A DNA stretch of 12,032 bases from Zymomonas sp. (lineage in GTDB: Bacteria; Pseudomonadota; Alphaproteobacteria; Sphingomonadales; Sphingomonadaceae): assembly GCF_020216885.1 (NCBI RefSeq), contig NZ_JAIWON010000024.1:1-12032 (forward strand). Direction: 5' to 3'. How positions within the stretch are numbered: the stretch's first letter is position 1; each line of letters opens with the position of its first letter. Shown here piece after piece: positions 5,268 to 12,032 of this stretch. Below the pieces are notes generated by a model. It ran no database searches, had not been told where the DNA came from, and saw only the letters and a list, made by a program, of their open reading frames with translations. The translations under genes and the position numbers were made by a program.

Positions 5268-7958
5268 TTGGCCAGCGTATTGCCGTCCACAGACACCAAC
5301 GATATTTCACCTGTTTCTATCATTGATGAAATGAAGTCGAGTTATCTCGACTATGCCATGTCTGTCATTGTATCCCGTGCCTTGCCTGATGTGCGTGATG
5401 GGCTAAAACCTGTCCATAGACGTATTTTATTTGCGTCACAGGAAGGCGGTTTTGTTCCGGGGCATCCCTATCGCAAATCGGCAAAAATCGTCGGTGAAGT
5501 GATGGGTAATTTCCATCCCCATGGTGACTCTGCCATTTACATGGCCTTGGCTCGTCTTACACAAGACTGGTCAATGCGGGTGCCTCTGATAGACGGTCAA
5601 GGTAATTTCGGTTCCATGGACCCAGATGGCCCAGCTGCCATGCGTTATACTGAAGCTCGCCTATCTCCGGCAGCAATGATGCTTCTCGCTGATATTGATC
5701 GAGATACGGTTGACTTTTCGCCCAACTATGACGGTTCCAGACAAGAACCTCAGGTTTTACCAGCCCGTTTTCCCAATCTTCTAGTAAACGGTGCAGGTGG
5801 TATCGCTGTTGGTATGGCCACCAATATTCCGCCTCATAATCTTGGTGAAGTTCTGGCAGCTTGCCGTGCCTATATTGCTGACCCGGCTATTTCTATCGAA
5901 GACCTTATTCGCCTTGTTCCCGGCCCTGACTTCCCGACGGGGGGTGTCATGCTCGGTCAGGGAGGAGCAAGGTCAGCTTACCAAAATGGCCGAGGTTCGA
6001 TTATCATTCGTTCCCGCTATAATATCGAAGAGAAACATGGTGACCGTCGTTCGATCGTTTTAACCGAAATTCCTTATCAAATCGGTAAAAGCGCCCTTGT
6101 CGAAAAAATTGCCGAGGCAGCTAAAGACAAGCGGGTCGAAGGTATCAGCGATATTCGGGATGAATCTAATCGCGAAGGGGTTCGGGTTGTCATTGACCTG
6201 AAACGCGATGCAACGCCTGATGTTGTTCTGAACCAGTTATGGCGACATACACCTGCACAAAGCAGTTTCCCAGCGAACATGCTGGCGTTGAATGGTGGGC
6301 GGCCAGAAACAATGTCGTTAAAAGACATTATCGCTGCCTTTGTTCAGTTCCGCGAAGAAGTTATCACCCGTCGTTCCAAATATGATCTTTTCAAAGCACG
6401 GGAACGGGCGCATCTATTATTAGGCATGGTGATCGCGGTCACTAATCTTGATGAAGTCGTCCGCATTATCAGGAATGCCCCCTCACCCGCCGAAGCACAT
6501 AGCGAGCTTTCTGCGCGCCAATGGCCGGTTAATGATGTCTTGCCTTATATTAAACTGGTCGAAGCAGTTGAAGATTTCGAGGAAGTCGGTCTCTATACCT
6601 TATCCAAAGCGCAGGTAGACGCCATTTTGGCCTTACGGCTTAGCCGCCTGACTGCGATGGGACGGGATCAAATAGGCGAAGAGCTGAAAAAGCTGGCTAT
6701 TTCTATCAGCGAACTTTTGGAAGTCTTGCGCAATCGCGAACGTCTCTACGAAATCATGGTCGAAGAATTTGATGCGGTTGAAGCTCAATTCGCGACACCG
6801 CGCCGAACTCAGATTGTCGCGGCCAGCGATGCTATTGAAGACGAAGACCTGATCGAACGTGAAGAAATGGTCGTAACGGTTACCCATGGCGGTTATATTA
6901 AACGAACGCCTTTGGATACTTTCCGCACACAAAATCGCGGAGGTAAAGGCCGTTCGGGTATGGCCACCAAGGACGAAGATGCTGTTACCAATCTCTTTGT
7001 CACTTGCACGCATACCCCTGTGCTTTTCTTCTCCAATCATGGGAAGGTTTATCGTCTAAAGGTCTGGCGCTTGCCAGAGGGTGCGCCACAGGCACGTGGT
7101 CGCCCAATGGTTAATTTATTGCCTTTAGCCGAAGGTGAAGTGGTCTCGACCGTTTTACCTCTTCCAGAAGATGAAGCGGAATGGGGTAATCTCCATGTTC
7201 TCTTTGCGACAGCTAAGGGAAGTGTGCGTCGGAACTCAATGGATGCTTTTACCAATGTTCCAAGTAATGGGAAATTCGCCATTCGCTTTGAAGAAGGCGA
7301 CGATGATCGTTTGATCGGTGTCGCGCTTCTTTCAGAAAATGACGATGTGCTTCTGGCTACCCGTAATGGTAAAGCCATTCGTTTCGCGGCAACCGATGTT
7401 CGTGTTTTCCAAAGCCGCACTTCAACTGGTGTGCGAGGTATCACCTTAAAAGACGTTGATGAGGTTATTTCACTTTCAACGCTGCGGGGTTTTGAAACAA
7501 CAGTTGAAGACCGCGATAAATATCTTCGTTCTGCCGCATGGAAAACCGATCCGGCTCCGACGGAATTGCCACCAGAAAGAATAAAAGCTTTTGAAGAAGC
7601 TGAAGACTTTATCTTAACGGTTACAGCTAATGGATATGGGAAACGGACGTCTTCCCACGAATATCGGCGTAGTAATCGGGGTGGTCAGGGTATTACTAAT
7701 ATCGAAACATCAGAACGGAATGGTTCTGTTGTTGCCAGCTTCCCTGCCCATGATGGCGACCAATTGATGCTGGTGACTGATCAGGCAAAACTGATACGAA
7801 CAACGGTTAATGATATCCGAATTGCAGGCCGCAATACGCAGGGTGTCACTATCTTTAATGTGGCCGAAGGTGAACAAGTGGTGTCAGCCGCTCGTATCAC
7901 TGACGATGGTGACGATGAAGAAGAAGGCACAGTAGAGAATCAAAGCGGAGAAGCCTAG
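5268..7958 (+). CDS. gyrA: DNA gyrase subunit A
   Basis: The breakage-reunion subunit of the type II topoisomerase that introduces negative supercoils; it works as A2B2 with GyrB (not in the window). With the TTG start the protein has 896 residues. The N-terminal SSYLDYAMSVIVSRALPDVRDGLKPVHRRIL block is typical. The catalytic tyrosine is Y127 in AAMRYTEARL (E. coli Y122). The C-terminal DNA-wrapping domain includes the GyrA box QNRGGKG (555-561), which distinguishes it from ParC, and repeated beta-pinwheel blades ending in an acidic tail (DDGDDEEEG). In the quinolone region (HPHGDSAIYM), S88 equals E. coli S83, but M92 stands where E. coli has D87. Start: the frame is open from GTG 5148, but the residues before LASVLPSTDTND are unlike the family. 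TTG 5268, with GGAAGA at 5253-5258, gives a normal N-terminus; TTG 5280 is the other option. trmFO follows after 47 nt. Confidence 0.95.
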   Translation: MASVLPSTDTNDISPVSIIDEMKSSYLDYAMSVIVSRALPDVRDGLKPVHRRILFASQEGGFVPGHPYRKSAKIVGEVMGNFHPHGDSAIYMALARLTQDWSMRVPLIDGQGNFGSMDPDGPAAMRYTEARLSPAAMMLLADIDRDTVDFSPNYDGSRQEPQVLPARFPNLLVNGAGGIAVGMATNIPPHNLGEVLAACRAYIADPAISIEDLIRLVPGPDFPTGGVMLGQGGARSAYQNGRGSIIIRSRYNIEEKHGDRRSIVLTEIPYQIGKSALVEKIAEAAKDKRVEGISDIRDESNREGVRVVIDLKRDATPDVVLNQLWRHTPAQSSFPANMLALNGGRPETMSLKDIIAAFVQFREEVITRRSKYDLFKARERAHLLLGMVIAVTNLDEVVRIIRNAPSPAEAHSELSARQWPVNDVLPYIKLVEAVEDFEEVGLYTLSKAQVDAILALRLSRLTAMGRDQIGEELKKLAISISELLEVLRNRERLYEIMVEEFDAVEAQFATPRRTQIVAASDAIEDEDLIEREEMVVTVTHGGYIKRTPLDTFRTQNRGGKGRSGMATKDEDAVTNLFVTCTHTPVLFFSNHGKVYRLKVWRLPEGAPQARGRPMVNLLPLAEGEVVSTVLPLPEDEAEWGNLHVLFATAKGSVRRNSMDAFTNVPSNGKFAIRFEEGDDDRLIGVALLSENDDVLLATRNGKAIRFAATDVRVFQSRTSTGVRGITLKDVDEVISLSTLRGFETTVEDRDKYLRSAAWKTDPAPTELPPERIKAFEEAEDFILTVTANGYGKRTSSHEYRRSNRGGQGITNIETSERNGSVVASFPAHDGDQLMLVTDQAKLIRTTVNDIRIAGRNTQGVTIFNVAEGEQVVSAARITDDGDDEEEGTVENQSGEA

Positions 7959-7979
7959 GCGGCCAAGCCGCTGCGTCTT

Positions 7980-7993
7980 CTTATAATTATAAG
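7980..7993. repeat. Perfect 14-nt palindrome between gyrA and trmFO
   Basis: CTTATAATTATAAG reads identically on both strands and contains TATAAT in each direction. A small hairpin GCGGC-CAA-GCCGC lies just before it (about 7959-7971). No -35 hexamer stands 16-18 nt upstream, so a promoter is not supported, and no T-tract makes this a terminator. Confidence 0.4.
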
Positions 7994-8005
7994 TGAATTT
8001 TGATA

Positions 8006-9337
8006 ATGCAGCCTGTCAATATTATCGGTGGAGGCCTTGCCGGCTCAGAAGCCGCATGGCAACTCGCTAGCCGACAAATTCCGGTCAGACTTTTTGAAAT
8101 GCGTGGACGTGAAAAAACGCCTGCGCATAGCACAGATAGATTAGCTGAATTGGTCTGTTCCAATAGCTTCCGATCAGATGATCCCAACAGCAATGCCGTC
8201 GGCGTGTTGCATGCTGAAATGCGGAAAATGGGCTCTCTGATTATGATGATAGCTGATCAGCACCGTGTTCCTGCAGGATCAGCGCTGGCTGTTGATCGTG
8301 AAGGTTTTGCAGAGGCCGTAACCAACAAATTACAAAACCATCCTTTAATCGAGATTCACCGCGAGCGGATTGATCATATCCCTGATGAAATGACGATTAT
8401 TGCCTCGGGGCCTTTGACATCTGACAGCTTAGCCAATGCCATCACGGAATTAACCGGTCGGGACGCACTTTCCTTTTTCGATGCTATTGCACCGATTGTC
8501 TATCGAGACAGCATTGATATGGATATTGCTTGGTTCCAATCCCGCTGGGACAAAGGCGATGGTCATGATTATATCAATTGCCCTTTAAACAAAGAGGAAT
8601 ATCTCGCTTTCCACGCGGCCTTATTGGCAGGGGAAAAGGGTGATTTTCATGAATGGGAAAAAGATACCCCTTATTTCGAAGGGTGCATGCCTATCGAGGT
8701 AATGGCTGACCGCGGTATTGATACCCTCCGTTTTGGGCCCATGAAACCTGTAGGGCTAGATGATCCTCGGACAGGGCGATGGCCTTATGGTGCGGTGCAA
8801 TTAAGGCAGGATAATGCCCTTGGTACCCTTTGGAATATGGTCGGCTTTCAAACCAAGTTAAAATATGCCGAGCAAATTCGTATTTTCAGAATGATACCGG
8901 GGCTAGAAAAAGCTGAATTTGCGCGATTAGGGGGAATGCATCGGAACAGTTTTATTCGTTCCCCAGTCCTACTGGATGAATATTTGCGCCTGAAGAAACA
9001 GGCTAATATCCGTTTTGCTGGCCAGATTACCGGTTGTGAAGGCTATATTGAATCGGCTTCAATTGGATTGTTAGCAGGTATTTTTACGGCCGCAGATAAA
9101 CTCGATAGGAAGATTTCTTCTCCTCCAGTCGAATCAGCTTTGGGTGCATTATTGGGACATATCACTAAAAACGCTGACCCTGACCACTACCAACCTATGA
9201 ATATCAATTTTGGTTTATTTCCACCTATTTCGGAAAAACACCCCAAGAAACAGCGAAAAGCCATGATGGCGGAAAGAGCCAGAAAAGCCCTTGATCAATG
9301 GATCTCCGAAGATGCTTTCCTGAAAAGCTCTATTTGA
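8006..9337 (+). CDS. trmFO: Methylenetetrahydrofolate--tRNA (uracil-54-C5) methyltransferase TrmFO
   Basis: A 443-residue FAD enzyme (formerly Gid) that makes ribothymidine at U54 in the T-loop of tRNAs using methylenetetrahydrofolate and reduced flavin. The N-terminus [18 protein letters not shown] carries the dinucleotide-binding GGGLAGSE loop for FAD (residues 8-15). The two functionally important cysteines of characterised TrmFO are present: C51 in [11 protein letters not shown] and C227 in [15 protein letters not shown]. Other family blocks are [12 protein letters not shown] (188-199), [19 protein letters not shown] and, near the C-terminus, the flavin-contacting [18 protein letters not shown]. 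Length is standard. The start at ATG 8006 matches family N-termini; the upstream TTG at 8000 adds only two residues. The Shine-Dalgarno is weak. It lies 47 nt behind gyrA without a terminator between them, so read-through co-transcription is likely. Confidence 0.96.
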   Translation: MQPVNIIGGGLAGSEAAWQLASRQIPVRLFEMRGREKTPAHSTDRLAELVCSNSFRSDDPNSNAVGVLHAEMRKMGSLIMMIADQHRVPAGSALAVDREGFAEAVTNKLQNHPLIEIHRERIDHIPDEMTIIASGPLTSDSLANAITELTGRDALSFFDAIAPIVYRDSIDMDIAWFQSRWDKGDGHDYINCPLNKEEYLAFHAALLAGEKGDFHEWEKDTPYFEGCMPIEVMADRGIDTLRFGPMKPVGLDDPRTGRWPYGAVQLRQDNALGTLWNMVGFQTKLKYAEQIRIFRMIPGLEKAEFARLGGMHRNSFIRSPVLLDEYLRLKKQANIRFAGQITGCEGYIESASIGLLAGIFTAADKLDRKISSPPVESALGALLGHITKNADPDHYQPMNINFGLFPPISEKHPKKQRKAMMAERARKALDQWISEDAFLKSSI

Positions 9338-9382
9338 GAGCAGTAAATTTTATTATATTGTTCATCTTTGTTAAAAATTATG

Positions 9383-9427
9383 TATCGATAAAAGATAAAT
9401 ATCATTTATCTTTTATCGATATTTTTT
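9383..9427 (+). terminator. Strong Rho-independent terminator of trmFO
   Basis: An uninterrupted 18-bp stem (9383-9400 with 9404-9421) around a 3-nt loop ATC is followed directly by six T. It lies 45 nt after the trmFO stop and should end the gyrA-trmFO transcript. Confidence 0.92.
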
Positions 9428-11274
<1,847 letters not shown>

Positions 11275-11281
11275 TTCTGAC

Positions 11282-11299
11282 TTAACCTATTCAGGTTAA
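11282..11299 (+). repeat. First hairpin of the gfo 3' region
   Basis: TTAACCT (11282-11288) pairs with AGGTTAA (11293-11299) around the loop ATTC, only 7 nt past the gfo stop codon, with no T-tract directly behind it. It looks like a transcript-stabilising stem rather than a terminator. Confidence 0.7.
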
Positions 11300-11307
11300 A
11301 CAGACTT

Positions 11308-11330
11308 ATTTTTCCTGTTTTTGGAAAAAT
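11308..11330 (+). repeat. Second hairpin of the gfo 3' region
   Basis: ATTTTTCC (11308-11315) pairs perfectly with GGAAAAAT (11323-11330), leaving a 7-nt loop TGTTTTT. It is AT-rich and therefore weaker than its neighbours, and lies between the first stem and the terminator. Confidence 0.5.
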
Positions 11331-11334
11331 GTTT

Positions 11335-11373
11335 AAAAAGGCGTAATTGGTTCTTCCAATGACGCCTTTTTTT
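11335..11373 (+). terminator. gfo Rho-independent terminator
   Basis: AGGCGT-A-ATTGG (11339-11350) pairs with CCAAT-G-ACGCCT (11356-11367) with a single A/G mismatch and the loop TTCTT. Flanking A5 and T7 extend the stem and supply the T-tract (11367-11373). The A-run before it makes it potentially bidirectional. Confidence 0.9.
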
Positions 11374-11484
11374 ATAAACAAAAAAATCTTTTTGTCGGTT
11401 TTATAAAAATACTTCATATTTTAATAAACATTATTAAAAATATAATAAATTTTTGTAATATTTATCCGATCAAAGGATCACTTT
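11374..11484 (+). promoter_or_regulatory. Upstream region of the AEC transporter gene
   Basis: A very AT-rich spacer with an exact TATAAT at 11441-11446 as a possible -10 box; no good -35 is seen 16-18 nt upstream. The ribosome binding site AAAGGA (11472-11477) is 7 nt from the ATG at 11485. Confidence 0.35.
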
Positions 11485-12032
11485 ATGCTAGAAGTCATTA
11501 TATCGGCGTTACTACCGATTATAATTACTTTAATGATAGGTTTCTTCGCTGGCTGGCGTGGTGAATTTAACGCAACTCAAGCCTCGACCTTGAATAAAAT
11601 GGTCTTACGCTATGCTTTACCTATGACTTTATTTTCTGGGATTTTATCACTTCCTAAAACACAGATTTTATCGTCGGGTTCTGCCGCAATTATTTTACTT
11701 TTGGCAATGGCTGGTGGCTATCTAGTTACACTTGGGATGGGATATTTTGTTTGCCGGCGTCCCGTGAATGAATCTGCTCTTTTGGCTCTTTCTGTCAGCG
11801 CGCCTGCGGTTCCTTTTGTTGGCATAACGGTTCTAGGTCATTTATTTGGCACAGCCAGCACATTATTGGTTTCAATATGTAGCCTGATGATGAACCTCGT
11901 ACAGGTTCCCATTACCATTTTTCTTTTGTCGGCTTATTCCCCCCAAAAGAATACTGACAAAATAGCCACGGATAGTTCTTTTTTTTCTCATATCAGGCAT
12001 GCTTTTACCGAACCTATTGTTATTGCCCCCAT
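11485..12032 (+). CDS. AEC-family (auxin efflux carrier-like) membrane transporter, 3'-truncated
   Basis: The frame opens at ATG 11485, behind AAAGGA at 7-nt spacing, and stays open to the right edge (182 full codons). The product is very hydrophobic with about five membrane segments visible: roughly residues 4-22, 40-55, 68-90, 98-120 and 125-150. The start MLEVIISALLPIIITLMIGFF, the segment NKMVLRYALPMTLFSGIL and the APAVPFVGITVLGHLFG helix match the AEC family (such as malonate permease MdcF and E. coli YfdV), secondary transporters often moving organic anions. A loop at about 151-172 precedes a further helix cut off by the edge, so more than a third of the protein is missing. It follows gfo on the same strand but beyond a strong terminator; the substrate cannot be told. 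A link with gluconate export or uptake would be speculation. Confidence 0.85.
   Translation, partial: MLEVIISALLPIIITLMIGFFAGWRGEFNATQASTLNKMVLRYALPMTLFSGILSLPKTQILSSGSAAIILLLAMAGGYLVTLGMGYFVCRRPVNESALLALSVSAPAVPFVGITVLGHLFGTASTLLVSICSLMMNLVQVPITIFLLSAYSPQKNTDKIATDSSFFSHIRHAFTEPIVIAP

Noticed and set aside
7980..7993. TATAAT-containing palindrome as a trmFO promoter
   Set aside because: No -35 hexamer lies at 16-18 nt, and the short gyrA-trmFO gap fits co-transcription; kept only as a palindrome.

Overview
The window is chromosomal DNA almost certainly from Zymomonas mobilis or a very close relative. The diagnostic gene is gfo, glucose-fructose oxidoreductase, an abundant periplasmic enzyme characteristic of this alphaproteobacterium; its precursor has the 52-residue twin-arginine leader and the active-site residues expected of that enzyme. 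The GyrA sequence is of alphaproteobacterial (sphingomonad-like) type, and the moderate-to-low GC with very AT-rich intergenic stretches also fits. The organism call comes from recognising the protein, not from a search.

Left part (1-2500): the C-terminal portion of a superfamily 1 (Upf1/Dna2-like) helicase, cut by the left edge before its Walker A motif, followed by a minus-strand tRNA-Val(GAC) that carries its own promoter and terminator. Middle left (2500-4690): a secreted YfdX-family protein on the plus strand and a ClbS/DfsB-type (DUF1706) protein on the minus strand. They converge on a long perfect inverted repeat that lacks a T-tract. The intergenic spacer upstream of the next gene holds a dyad and a terminator-like hairpin.

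Centre (4687-9337): ohr (peroxiredoxin-like thiol peroxidase against organic hydroperoxides, with a terminator overlapping its own stop codon), gyrA (DNA gyrase A subunit, with a non-standard residue at the second main quinolone-resistance position), and trmFO (folate-dependent tRNA m5U54 methyltransferase), which ends in an 18-bp-stem terminator. All three are housekeeping or stress genes.

Right part (9338-12032): an unusually long, very AT-rich spacer, then gfo with three consecutive hairpins after its stop codon, then the start of an AEC-family (auxin efflux carrier-like) membrane transporter cut by the right edge. Gfo converts periplasmic glucose plus fructose into gluconolactone plus sorbitol, and sorbitol is the osmoprotectant of this sugar-tolerant organism. 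The transporter has its own leader and lies beyond the gfo terminator, so a shared role is only a guess. I see no CRISPR array, insertion sequence, prophage or clearly new multigene system. The most interesting items are regulatory hairpins and dyads, the gyrase residue, and the helicase of unknown partner.
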